Under the pieces are notes generated by a model. That model did no database searches, was not told the DNA's origin, and was given only the letters and a program-made list of their open reading frames with translations. 64,000 nucleotides of DNA from Liquidambar formosana (taxonomy: Eukaryota > Streptophyta > Magnoliopsida > Saxifragales > Altingiaceae), in assembly GCA_039720395.1 (NCBI GenBank), contig CM077833.1:31407478-31471477 (forward strand), given 5' to 3'. Below, piece after piece: positions 1 through 12,404 of this stretch (positions are counted from its first letter, which is position 1; the number at the start of each line of letters is the position of its first letter). Position numbers and translations under genes: made by a program.

Positions 1-3000
1 ATTCCTTCCAAATAATACTTCTACCTTATCTTAGGACCACCCACTAAGAAAATATATTTTTATTTTTGAAAAATGAAACTATTCATTTAAATTATCGGTT
101 ACTTTCCAATGGGTCGAGTTTTGTTTTGCTATATTAGATATGATTCGACACTTAAACTACCTACACACAACCCCATTCAAATACCCATGTGATAGGCCAC
201 AAAGGTTAGTGAAATTTATTAGATTTTATATATCAAATACATGAGGAAATAAAGTGTTTGAAATCTTACGAAAACATAATCTAATAACAAGTATTGATAA
301 GCATCTCAAGAAAGGTAAGTCAAATACCATGAGAATGTTTGGTTTCCGTAAAACCATTCCAAATCCGATCGATCTGATGATCTGATAATTACTCGGGAAG
401 GTGGGATGGAAGTCCCTATTGAGAGTTTAAGAAGGGCAAAGCCCCAGAAAACCCTATTTTTCAAAATAAAGAAAAAACAAAGAAAAAGTATATGTGGGAG
501 TGAATATATATATATATGCTTATATAATTTAAAAAGGGTAAATTATTGGCCATTGTGTTGATAAGAATCTCAGAGCATGTATATCAAGGTAAGAGTGGCA
601 GGCAGAGGCGTTGACACGAGAAGGGAATTTTCCATCAGTTAATCATTCTTGATGCTCGTAAAAAATACATCTAACCAACTCGCACTTACAACGAGTGCAC
701 AATACGAGCCACTTCTTAACAGTGAAAAAATGGATCTAGCCTCCTGGTTTACCTTTAATGCACTTTCTTTTTCCCCTCTTTCCTTCTTTCAATGACAAGG
801 AAATTGGGTCTATGCAAGACCTTATACTTCATATGTATTAGATAAAATCAAAACTTATAAGAATTATGAAAACCTTTTTTGGGTGACTTGAAAGATACAT
901 TTGCATGAGTTGAATTAAAGATCTTCGCTTTCTAATTAAGGTGTGATCTCTTGCCTATTAAACTACTTGTTAGGGTTATTTGGATGATTTCAACCATGCT
1001 TCATGCATATACATACTCTTAGTAGTGCCTTTTAATGATCGCCTCTCTTTTAACAGAGAAAGACTCGCTTAGAACTCGTGATCGAGTTATACCTTTTATA
1101 GAGAATGCAGTCATTAAAATAGTTTATTTAAAGATTGTGAGATAATGCAGATGGCAAATAAGGATTATAGTTTAAAAATTGGAGATCTTGAGTTTGAATA
1201 TTCACCCCATCACTATTGGCACTGATACATACATTTGTGGGTAAACAATGCATCGCATGAGATTAATTTAGAGCTAAACCTTTGTAGAAGTAGGTTTAGA
1301 ATAATACTCTTTGACCAAAAAAAAAAAAAACCCATCTAACAACAACCTATGTCACCACCTCCATTAGTTAATGTTAATTACTGATCTTAAATATAGTAAT
1401 ATCTTAAATTTTAAAATTAGTCAAAAAGCCATTACATCAGATTTCATTATAGTATTTGAAACTTTAAAATCAATCAAAGTAATCCTTAAACTATTTATGA
1501 TTGACAATTTGGTCCTTCAAATGACGATTTACATACTATCAACTCCACAAATGGCACACTCACGGACAGGTACAAATTATCAATCGTGAATAGTTTAAGA
1601 ACCACTTTAATTAACTCTAAAATACAATGCACTAGAGTGAAATTTAACCTAAATTTTAAGATATTTTAAGATTTTATCCTAATAATAATTTTCATGAGAT
1701 GTAGCAAGTATTGATATGAGATTTACAAACGTCCAGCATAAAAAAATTAGACTGAATTAGTAAAAAATTTAACTAGCATGACAGTCTTATATCATATCAA
1801 ACAACGAAAGGAATTATGAACACAGGGACTTTATAGATAATTGTGTATGTAATTCATATGAATCATTACAAAACCATTGACAGATTTGTGATAAAATCAT
1901 ATCCCCTTTGAAAATTTGAGTAAGGGGAGCTCAATTCAAAATGCCCGAAGTCCAACATGGGCACTTATTGTCCCGTCTCACCAGCACCAACTAGTATCAT
2001 TGGCACTCCTTTTCTATAAAGTAGAATATGTGAATCATACATATAGTAATAGCAAAAGACAAAATAAAGCCTTACGTGAGAGCAGAGCCACTTGAACCCC
2101 CCAATAGCTCACCATCATGAAAAAGATGGCAATTTCCATGCATCGAGAAGTGCAATAAACATTCCTGCTGAATGATGCTGCTTCCATCCCCTTCCTACTT
2201 TCATCTTAATTAACTGGTTTTAAAAGTCAGCTAAATCCAAAGAAAAGGTATCTGGATGGAATTGGAATGGAAACTTGGTCAAAAAATTATCTACAAGCAA
2301 TCATGAATGTGCCACTTGGAAGTGTAAAATTATTGTGAATATTGGTTGTTCAATATTTTTATAGAAGGAATTTGGACAAGCAATTCAAAGCTTAGCAACT
2401 TTCTTGGTCGAATAATTATATTAAAAAAAAAAAAATAGAAAACTCAAAGTTAGGCCATGAATTTGACAAATGTGAACAATGCTTGATTTGGCCCAAAAAA
2501 AAAAAAAAAATCGAAAATTAAAAACATGGTCCCCAGTCACCCACTATCACTCCACACCCCCTGAAAGCCTTTTTGACAAAGAAAATAGAAGAAAGGGTAA
2601 AAGTGGCGACTTAGATTTGCACAACGAAAGGGTCCTTGCACAAAGAACATGAACTTTTTCAAAGCATAGATTTTAGGCATAAAACCAAGAATAGTGAAAA
2701 GTTGCTCCTATTTTCCTCTGACGTTATATTTTTTCTCTGCAGATTCCCCTCGCTTCTAAATCTTAGAGTTGGGTAGGACCTGATCGAATCTCGGTTCGAG
2801 CCAATCTGTGGCACTGCACGCGGCCGTGGTGGGCCTGAGGCCCGTGACCTATTTAGCCTATTTAGTGAATAAGCAGCCTATGGGGAAAGCCTGAACAATG
2901 GTCAAAATAGCTCTATTCCCCATAATCTAAGGCTTAGAGGAATGGTAAAGTTTAGAAGAAATGGTAGAGGGCCCATTTAGCCGTCCTACAAATTGTGAAA

Positions 3001-3179
3001 TCATTTGGTTGTGATTTGAGATGAGCCAGTCCATTCTGAATTTCTTCCCATTTGCAAATGAGATTGCTAGGAGCGCGTACGGGAGATTCTTTTTAGAATT
3101 TTATTCAAACAAAATTTTAAAAAAAAAGAAAAAGAAATTTGTCCTTTCAATCTAGAGAATATATGCTCCTTTTTCTTTT
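1..3179. other. Gene-free AT-rich spacer
   Basis: I see no coding exon, tRNA or known RNA gene here. Open frames are short (under 75 codons), lack family motifs and sit in AT-rich sequence with several poly-A runs. Confidence 0.6.
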
Positions 3180-3318
3180 GGGGAATTTTAGATTGGTCAA
3201 AATGATTACAATCTGTAGTCTTTGTTAGTTAAGTTAACAGTCATTTACTAAGAAATTCGTAATATTTTGCATTAAATTTTAATTATTTTCTTATAGTACG
3301 ATGAATCTAAAATTCCCC
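3180..3318. mobile_element. MITE, family 1 (GGGGAATTTTAGATTGG ends)
   Basis: Short non-coding element of about 139 bp. The ends are inverted repeats: GGGGAATTTTAGATTGG at the left and CTAAAATTCCCC at the right. The interior (AGTCATTTACTAAGAAATT and a TAATTATTTT block) recurs at 6304, 10825, 16145, 18171, 22341 and 40445. Flanks are T-rich and roughly repeat each other over about 9 bp. The superfamily is uncertain; an 8-9 bp target duplication would suit hAT or Mutator-type MITEs. Confidence 0.75.
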
Positions 3319-4875
3319 TTTTCCTTTTTCTTTGTTATTTTTTCTTCTGAAACAATAGATGAGTTTTGCTAAGATTGGAATTCTGCCAATTTTAATTTTT
3401 AGATATCCAATAACCTTTTTTAAAAAAAAAAAATACTACTGCTGTAGAATAAATGACAAACCACCAATTATATAGGTACACTCGAATATGACGCGTTAGT
3501 ATTGGTAAAGCAGAGAAGTGAAGGAAGGCCCAGTAACCCGCTGGCAGAACCCAGAGGTAGGAACTTCTTCCTTCACCAATTGAATACTCACATTTATTTG
3601 CAACACTACTGGTTTAATTTTTCATTGTCCCAATGATTCAATCATAGCTCTGACAGTACCACAGTAGGACAACTGGTCTGTACCTCAATGACTAATGGGG
3701 GAGGTGGTGCAGTTGGAGAGGTTAGATGGCAACAAAAGTCAATTTCAGGCCCATTAAGCTCTACGCGCGATTCTGATTTATTACCTGTGATGTTTGAATT
3801 CAATTGCATAATTTATTGGCTGTTGTTGGGGTAGATTTCAAGCAATAAATGGATGACAGGACGAATGTATACATGGATTAGTGTAATAAATTCACTTATA
3901 CATTTAATATATAATCATAGCAAAACTACAGCTTCACCCGCATTTTATAACTCATTTTCATCACCTATTTTATGTGTCCAAAATGGTAAGTGTAAGCTAT
4001 CATATAAAATCTAATATAAAAAATAATAAATAAATAAACCGTGACATATGGATAAATAAAAAAATATGGGTAAAATGGTATTTTGTCATATACTTGTAAG
4101 AGTTTGTTAAGATAGAAATCCTCTATTTGGATGTTTGGGCGACTTTAAAAAATTCAACTCTCATCCCCTAAATATATATTTTTTTTCCAATAGTTAGGTT
4201 ACCTAAACAAACTTAAACGTACACCCATGCAGAGGATCCCCTCTCTTGAGTTTGTTTTATAAATGCATAAATGCAAACAATCCACAACTGCATTACAAAG
4301 ATGTTTTGGGGGGGGGGGGGGGGGGGGGAGCTGCTGTGACTGTTTGTAATAATAACCGTATTAAAGAAGGATAAATTTTCACCCAGAAAAAACAAAGAAG
4401 GATAAAGAACTCAGAAGGAAGAAGTCACCAGATTTAAGGAGCGTGGGTTGTGGACTTGTGGGCACTATGAGTGCGACGCATCAGTCGACAAAAGGGATGG
4501 GAGATTTCTCTCTCTCTCTCCCTATATATATATTTTGTATAGTGGCATATGTGACCGTGTAATTCAGTCAATGAAAAAGGAACGATGCATAGAAGAGAAA
4601 AAGGTGAGGATTATTAGTATAATTGAAGTGAATTGACCTATGTTTTACCTTTGAATTGCATGTTTATATAGTTAAAATATAGGTCAAAACGAAAACGATT
4701 TGGTTGAACTTCAAAGGTGGAGCGGACAGCTTACCTCGGATGCCGCATTTAGTGGTGTTGGAGAGGGGGACCCACGCCAACTGGGTTTCGCTCTCTCCAT
4801 TGAAGCTTTGTCCGGACATCAAACGTCCTCACATTATGAGCATTCAAAGTAATCACCCACCAAAAATTAATTTTC
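3319..4875. other. Gene-free spacer with a 21-G homopolymer
   Basis: No supported gene. The stretch holds an uninterrupted run of 21 G at 4308-4328. The 69-codon open frame at 4704-4913 matches no family I recognise and runs into the repeat that follows. Confidence 0.55.
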
Positions 4876-5889
4876 AGGATGCAGCATTTTTTCGAGTCTT
4901 ATTCAGGAAGTAAATTATATCAAAAATCATGATTATGTGAATGACCTTAGGTTAAGGTCGTTGGACGGTGAAAAAACTTTTGAAATTGAGAGAAACACGA
5001 ATGGATATCGAGTAGGAAAGCCTAACCACCCACCATAATAAGGGGTTTTTTTTTTTCCTAGTAAGTAGGAAATCCTTGATCAAGTAAATTGATATTCCTT
5101 AGAGTCAATTAAGTAAACAAACTCTCAAACTTTAGGGTCTATTTGGAAATTTTCAAAACTAGATCGAGCTGTTTTCGCCCCCCTTAATCCTATCTAGTTT
5201 TTGCATGATTTGGTTTGAAAAAACTACTGTTATACCTTATTTCCTATGTAAGATTAAACAAATTTTTATGAAAAAAGAGACTCACTAAATAGTGGTGCAA
5301 TTAAAATCAATCATGCTTATCTTCGGGTTTAGATTTTTAAGTTTTCAAAACACTCCTTAAGTTTGAAAATATAATGAGATTCATTGGATTAAATTCAGGA
5401 TGGAGTAGTTTTGGCGTCTTATTCAATATGCAAATTATATCTAAAAATCATGATTATAAAATGACTTTAGGTAATTAGGTTAAGGTCATTGGATTTGAAA
5501 AAGCTTTTTGAAAATGAAAAAAAGAAGAATGGATATCAAGTAGCAAAGTCTAATCCCCCACAATCGATCACAAGTTGTTATTTATTCATTTTTAAATTTT
5601 TTTATACCCAAATAAGTAGAAAATACTCAACCAACAATGTTAGTCTTCCTTATAGTTGATGAGGTAAACAAAAGTCCAAATTTTAGGATTTATTTGGGAA
5701 TTTGAAAACCGGATAGTTCCACTCCCTTAATACTATGTGGTTTTTGCATGAGTTTGGATTAAAAAAAAAAAAGTACTGGATTGTGGTGCAATCAAAGCAA
5801 ATAAGACTCATCTTTAGTTAATCAGATTTTTATATTTCCCAAACAATTCCTTAGATTTGATAGCATGATGAGATTCACTGGATTAGTAG
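4876..5889. repeat. Diverged direct repeat, two units of about 520 bp
   Basis: Unit 1 (4876-5396) and unit 2 (5397-5889) are aligned copies. Each begins AGGATG, then carries TCTTATTCA, AAATTATATC, AAAATCATGATTAT, GGTTAAGGTC, GAATGGATATC and CAAGTAG or CGAGTAG. Each ends with ATGAGATTCA followed by TGGATTA. They differ by many substitutions and small indels, so the duplication is old. No coding potential is seen. Confidence 0.75.
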
Positions 5890-7650
5890 ATTATATTAAA
5901 CTTGGCCTCACCTAGCTAGAGAGGAGACTAACCTCCTAGAACTAATGAGGGCAAGTGATATATACTAAATAGGCAGAATCCCAATTCAGACCGACATGGA
6001 CATGATAAGGCCTTTTTTTCGTTTTCTTTCTTTTTTTCCTTTTCATTAAAAATCACAGAGTGTCAGTATTTTCTCCACTAATTTCAATCATGTCATTAAC
6101 ATATCCATTAGGAGTCTACACAATTCACTTGGAATTGGAAGGCATATATGTATATATATAATTTTCTTTAAAAAAATAAAAAAATTTAAGATATTTCATT
6201 CAACTTGACTAAATTCTATCTACGCTACTTAAGTGGTTTCTTTGGCAAAGCTATATAACTTTTCCTTTTTTTTTTTATATTTTGTAACAATTGATAGAAT
6301 TTAGGGAGAATTTTAGATTGGTTGGCCTACGGAAAATTAATTATGGTCAATAGTCATTGTTAGTTGAGTTAGTAGTCATTTACTAAAAAATTAGTAACAT
6401 TTTGCATTGAATTGTAATTATTTTCCTGTAGCCTAATCAATCTAAAATTACCTTTAGAATTTATCCAAATCCCGAATCTAGTCATTAATATTAACAAATA
6501 ACTATCAATATTTTTCATAAACTGAATTTGAGATCGCTTACTCAACAAGTAAGAAAAATGCCCTATATTTAATTAGACTATATTTTATATCCACTATCTT
6601 ACTTAACCTACTAAATTAGTAATAAATTGAAGATAGACACTGTTTTTCATTAATTTAATACGGAGTAATAAAATTTGTCTATACCAGAAAATAGATATAT
6701 AGAATGGGTAAATAGCTTCATGAATTTTTAGGGCATTTCCTTTATTTTTTTGTGTTATTTTGCTTTTCTTTTCGAAGAAAATATTTATCAAAACCTACAA
6801 AGTATAATCAGATTGGTTCAAAATTAACCATGATCATGTTGAGAGGGAGAGATTCGCATTATAGAAAACCTTGTTGTCTCTACCATCTTCTGGATAAACT
6901 TGTCAACCCATTGATATCATCGCTGATGCACTGAGTGACACTATGATGAAAGGAAGTACGGGAGTATTATTATAGCTAGGGGTTGACGGGTCATTAGAAC
7001 CGACTAATCAGGCGGCTCCTGCTGAATCATAGTGTGCCTTCAATTAAATCCGAACACTCTGCGACTCACCCACATAAGGGATGGTAGATGGGCCATCATA
7101 ATAACACAAAGTGCAACCCTAATCGGCTAATCCCTCCACTCCTGACTCCACCATTTGATGCAGTATGTGAAAGAAAAGGACTTGCATGATTACACATGGA
7201 AAAGGAGCGGAAGCATCAAAAGGCAGAAGTAAGACTACCCTTAAACATAAAGACTAACCCTTAAATAAAGCTGCTTTAATCTTGAACTGATTTTGTCTAG
7301 TTGTGTCGTTGCTAGTCAGTAAGCATGAAGAAGTTTCCTTAAGCCATGCCCTTTTCTTCAGTTCCACTTTAGAGAGAGAGAGAGCGAGAGATAGAGAGAG
7401 ACGTGTATGTGTGTGTTTTTGTTTTTTTCATCAGAATCGAGGGTGGGAAAGGGTTTAGTAGTAGTGGGAAAAAGACTGATGGAAGGGGGATTTTCATCAG
7501 TAACGAGGGGGGAAGGGAAGAATAACTATGATGATCCTGTGATCCTTCCAAATATGCCTGCAGGAATGAACCATCCCATCTGATTATTTTCTTTTCTGTA
7601 GTCTCAAACCACCTTTCTCCTCCTTCCCTTCCCCCTATTAATTAATTATT
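5890..7650. other. Gene-free spacer upstream of MIR394
   Basis: No coding exon is supported. It contains a family 1 MITE (6304-6453) and a GA-rich tract at about 7373-7400. The sequence from about 7560 onward is pyrimidine-rich and may belong to the MIR394 promoter or primary transcript; this is inference. Confidence 0.5.
6304..6453. mobile_element. MITE, family 1
   Basis: Begins GGGAGAATTTTAGATTGG and ends CAATCTAAAATTACC. It shares the AGTCATTTACTAAAAAATTAGT and TTTTGCATTGAATTGTAATTATTTT interior with the element at 3180. It is about 150 bp and non-coding. Confidence 0.7.
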
Positions 7651-7659
7651 AACCCTACC

Positions 7660-7690
<31 letters not shown>

Positions 7691-7784
7691 ACTGTGCTCG
7701 CTTCATCACATCTTAAATAGAACCAACTGCCCCCACTCTAGCTCCCCACATATGTCCTCTCTCTCTCTCTCTCTCTCTCTCCCC
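7660..7784. repeat. CT microsatellites upstream of MIR394
   Basis: Two CT dinucleotide runs (about 7660-7685 and 7757-7781) flank 70 bp of mixed sequence. Long CT tracts just upstream or in the 5' leader are common in plant transcripts; here they lie 75-195 bp upstream of the MIR394 stem. Any regulatory role is inference. Confidence 0.8.
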
Positions 7785-7855
7785 TCCCCCCCCTCTTTCC
7801 CTCTCCCTCTTACTCTCTCAATGGTGAACGAGAGGATGCTGTTCGGGTTCACGTT

Positions 7856-8008
7856 GGTTTATCAAAGGGTTTCTTACGGAGTTTATTGGCATTCTGTCCA
7901 CCTCCTATCAAAAAAAAAAAAAAAAAAAAATCCCCCTTGTCTCTCTTTGTGTCATATGGAGGTGGGCATACTGCCAATCAAGCTCTGTTGGCCTCTCTTT
8001 GTAAAACC
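7856..8008 (+). ncRNA. MIR394: MIR394 precursor hairpin
   Basis: Foldback precursor of microRNA394. The 5' arm carries an exact miR394 at 7886-7905. The 3' arm at 7960-7979 (AGGTGGGCATACTGCCAATC) matches the miR394* form and pairs with it with a few internal mismatches and a two-base 3' overhang. Pairing appears to continue outward, GGTTTATCAAAGGG on the left against CTCTTTGTAAAACC on the right. The loop is about 54 nt and includes a run of about 21 A (from 7910). In Arabidopsis miR394 targets the F-box gene LCR and acts in shoot meristem competence and leaf development; the same role here is assumed from conservation. The pri-miRNA start and end cannot be fixed from sequence. CT-rich sequence lies upstream. 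Confidence 0.93.
7886..7905 (+). ncRNA. miR394: Mature miR394
   Basis: TTGGCATTCTGTCCACCTCC, the canonical 20-nt miR394 read from the 5' arm. It is identical to the form conserved across flowering plants as I know it. Confidence 0.95.
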
Positions 8009-10824
8009 CTCGTGATGTCTCCCTGTATGCTCTTCATTTTTTCTCTCATGTTCGATTATAAAGATCAAGGTAAAGAGCTTGCATACCCATGATTAGTTTC
8101 GTCCATATCTTTCTATCATTTAAGGAGTATGTATGTTATTTTCTTTATGATGCTATGGTCACGCAATTACAGTTTCTGGCCCTTACAGGAATCTACTTGA
8201 TCACCACAACTTTACTGGTTTTTGCCTTTGAATAAACACCCCCCCCCCCCCCCCAACCCAAAAAACAAAACAAAACAAAACAAAAAAAATACATAACAGA
8301 ACAAGGTGATCCATGTTAGTACCCTTTTTTCCCCTTTTGTTTTGCAGGTTTGATTGCCCTCAACACAAACCACCCATGGGATGATAGGCAACATCGTGCC
8401 CAACTTTTCTGTTTGTATCTTGTAGATCTATGCGCCTGTAATTTTGGGAACCCTAGGTTTCTGAATTTTTTGCTCCATGAAAAAGTGTTGAAAAGGTTTT
8501 ACTCTTTCTAGAAAATTTTGTTTCTTGTACAAAGTCTAATCTAGGGTTTCAACAATCACGCCTGATTCTGATTTTTGCTTTTGTACTAGAGTAGGCTAGG
8601 GTTCAAAATCAGAATTATAGATCTATTGTCTTCCCCTAATTATTCTTTCTCTTTCTTTCTTTTGGGTCTTCTCCTAATAATTCATCAGGATTTTTTTAAA
8701 TTTTTTGCTCCCCTTAAAAGAAAAGGTGGGGAGGGGCGCAGAAAGGAGTAAAGACACTGTTTCAAAAGGTCTGATGGATTGATGGATCCCTTTGAAAGAC
8801 CTTGAATCTTAACCCGTTCCAGCCAGAGCCAACCCCAAAAAAAAAAACAAAAACAGAAGAAAAATATGGAACTTGTTTTGCCGGAGATAGTTTCAATGTT
8901 CATGACTTCATGCATGCCTATCCCATTTCTTCCATGTCGGTTATTTATTTATTTATATATATTTAATTAGCAATGGCAGTTTTTGTTCTAAGGTTGCAGA
9001 CTATACTGGAATACGTTTCCATATACGTAGGCTCATGATTGAAGACTGACACTGTTATTTAATACTCCGTATTGGAAAAACTTCTTCACACGTGCCTTAA
9101 TAGCGCGTGAACGTAACATCTAATCACAGGAGCAACTCCTGTGGCTTTAATACTGTATTAAACCCCACAAAAGAAAAGGAAAAAAAAAAAAAAAAAAAGA
9201 CGCAACCATGGAAGGAGTGAGATATGTATGTATGATGATAAAAGGTCATTTGGTCATCTATCAAAAAAATAACATTGGCCATGAATGTGGGGTCCCAGAA
9301 GTGGTCAATGCTCTGCAAAATTGCAGTAGTCGGGTGGTGGTGGTACTCATTTCTTTGGCCGTTGAGATACTGGAACTGGCAGAAGAAACCAGTTTTACAT
9401 AGTATTAGCTCTAGGCTAGCTGGATCCTGGGTGGCAATTGCATCGTGTAATTGGATCGTGTTGCCCACGAGATTTGAGCGCACTTGGGCCTGGTTAGCTC
9501 TCACGTGGCCTGGCCACAGCCACCGCCACCGCCACACCTCGATACCTCGGCGGCCCCAACCATTTATTAATAAAGGTTCATTTTTTTAAATAATAATAAT
9601 AATGATAATGATAAAGAGGAATATCTTCAAGGTGGAGCTACTTGAGTCACACTGCCCTTAATTTTTGGAGCTTCCTAACTCTTTGACCCTTGAGTCAAGC
9701 GTTTTGAATGGAGTCAAATGCACTTTCAAATTTTTTTTTTTTAAAAAATGTACTCAACGGGATAGAAATAATGCTTGACAATAATTTTTGGGACCATATG
9801 CCTGGGAGCTAGTCTGATTTTTCTCTTTTTAAACCTGTCTCAATCCTGGGTGGTATCTATAATTAAACTCATGAGTCATAATAATCTTCCTCTTTCTAAG
9901 GTAAAGGATTTTTCGGTTCTCGACATTTAGAATGCAATCAGTGCTTTTGCAATTGAATTCATTCCGTGACAATAGGTTAAATCAATGAAAATATTTTTGT
10001 TTTGATGATTTAGTTAGAAACAATTTTTTCAACATGTCGCAGCAATGGAATATTCTTAGAAAATTGCTGCAAATAAAATTTTTAAAAAAAAAAAAAAAAA
10101 GGCCCAGGTTATTACTTGTTAATGAGAGGGAGAGAGTGAGAGATTGAGAGAGAGAGTTTGCCGCTCAAGTAATGAGAACAATAAATATTATTGTTCTTTG
10201 AAAAAATATATACTTCATCCCTCTTAAAGTTTGGTCAATACTTCTTTATAATTTAAAATTTTCACTTTATTTACTCCAATTATACATCGAGGGTAGTCTC
10301 TATCACATAGAGCAACTCTTCTTATATAATGCTTATTTGCTCTTATTTTACACTCTTCTCCTCTATGGAAAGACACATAGCTAGTGCTATTGACCCTTTG
10401 AAAAATAAAAAATAAAAAATAGTGCTATGACCCTTTCCCTTGGAACACAACGTGCTATGACTTGATGTTATGGAGGGCACTTTGTCATCAATATATGAAG
10501 GGGTTAAAGTGAAAAACATGTCAAACTCAAGAGAGTAAAAAAATAATTCTCTCACCCCCCGGCCCACTTTTATTGTTATTCACGTAGACGAAGGCATGTT
10601 TCAATCACTGCGTCCATTAGGGGGAACGGATCACAGCAACAAGGAATCATTAACAAAGCTTCCTCAAACAATATATCAATTGCCCCTATAAAAAATGTTA
10701 CAACTTACGACGATCAGAGGCCAATTATGCTTAATACTTCAATTCTATCTTCCATCCAAAAACGTGACCCCTTTCCCAACAAAAACAACCAGAAGCCAAA
10801 CGTGACAGTATCAGTGTAAAAATT
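8009..10824. other. Gene-free spacer downstream of MIR394
   Basis: No coding exon is supported. The first part may be MIR394 primary transcript. Homopolymers include a C run near 8239-8254 and A runs near 9180 and 10084. The GC-richer patch at 9290-9560 has overlapping short open frames on both strands but no recognisable domain. Confidence 0.5.
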
Positions 10825-10960
10825 GGGGGAATTACAGATTGGTCAGACTATTCAATAGTCATTCTTAATTAGGTTAGTAGTCATTTACTAGGAAATTACT
10901 TGTAATTTGTATTAAACTATAATTATTTTTGCATAACCTGACCAATCTAAAATTTCCCCC
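10825..10960. mobile_element. MITE, family 1, with target duplication
   Basis: Starts GGGGGAATTACAGATTGGTC and ends GACCAATCTAAAATTTCCCCC, so the ends are clear inverted repeats. It is flanked by GTAAAAATT on the left and GTAAAAATA on the right, an 8-of-9-bp target site duplication. This is the best-delimited copy of the family and favours a hAT- or Mutator-type origin. Confidence 0.82.
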
Positions 10961-12404
10961 GTAAAAATATCTGTCAATGCAATGCCATGTATGGCTTTCG
11001 GTGAGGATGTCGATATATTACTAGGGTTAGGATGAATTCTCATTAATGGGCCTTTATAGCTAAAGCACTTCAGAGCTCACTGCGATGGGACCGTCCACCG
11101 CCATCCCAACGAAAATTGAAACCTGTCGTTGATTTGTAAGGCCCACGATACTATGTCACGGCAACACTCAGGACCTCTTGGGCCTTTCAAAGATTGGCCC
11201 GAAATCTGCTCAGGGCCTTCGTTCTTTGTCAAACCCAACAAAGTCCGGTTGGATCCGTTTCATAGAGGACCCTGGCTTGTTTGGACTTTGGAGTAGGGTC
11301 TTTCTTCCACCAAGGGATATAATGCAATGCATACATAAGCATGTCCAGCTATGTTAATTTGCCTAATATGAGATGAAAAAAATTAGGGCCTGTTGATAGA
11401 TCCTAAACCCTAAATCCTTAAAAAAGAGAAATAAAAAAAGAAAGAGAGTAAACAAATCCATCATTATGAATGTCACTCAAGGGAGCGAGTAAATATGAAA
11501 TTAGAGCATTTTATGAATTTTTTAAATTGATCATACATCATCAAGTCTGATAATGACTCCGACTTTTTAAATCATCCCCTTGAGGATTATAGATTTGTTC
11601 ATTAGACGCAATACAAAAGGATCCATTCAAATTTCATAGGACAACCAAACAAGCCCTAGTTTCCAAAGGATTCATATTTTTCCTTACCTAGTTCGAAGTC
11701 CGTTTGTGATTTGGCCGAAAAAGCTTCCAAGTAGAAAGAATGAATTAAGATCAAGACAGGACGCTTCGCAAATGTAATTGACTCCTGCAACAAATACGAG
11801 GCTAATACATTTGGGTCTATAAAACAAAAACATAGCTAGTATACCTCATTACATTACCCTTCAAATAATGACAACTAATAATTGTTCATTTAACACCCTC
11901 CCCTACTACCAGAAAATAAATACAACTCAATTAAGATTCGCAACTACATGGGGTTAGCTACATGAATCCTTTTTCACCATTTAGCTCTAGACAGTATCCT
12001 CTGTTAGATCCCTAGCACACATCTTTTCTTATCACCTCTAACCATTCAGCCCTAGGACGTATCCCATTATATCCCTAGCTCACACAGTATCCCTGTTATA
12101 TCCCCTAGCTCACATGCCCTTTTTTATCACCTCTAACTACCTTATGTATCTTGGACGGAAAACTACATTTTAGAACTCTGGCTATGTTCTCCAACTACAC
12201 AGGAATATGTAGTATCATATCCACTAACCTTGCTCACTAATCACTCCACCATCAGGCTCACAAAACCAGCTTTAAGCTGCATTTGGATGAACAAGTTAGA
12301 TCAATCTAGTTCTAGAGAATCATCGAAATCTTTATGAGACCAAAGTCGCCTAATACTTTACACCATCAAAAGTTAGTTCTCTAATTTCCCATCTATCGGG
12401 TCCT
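10961..12404. other. Gene-free spacer downstream of the RopGEF stop
   Basis: No second gene is seen. At about 11990-12140 short imperfect repeats built on ATCCCTAGCTCACA and TTATCACCTCTAAC recur two or three times. The part nearest 12404 should contain the RopGEF 3' UTR on the minus strand. Confidence 0.5.

Noticed and set aside
9124..9589. Overlapping open frames of 104 and 137 codons on both strands
   Set aside because: No recognisable domain, composition driven by a GC-richer patch plus poly-A, and no splice partners in phase.
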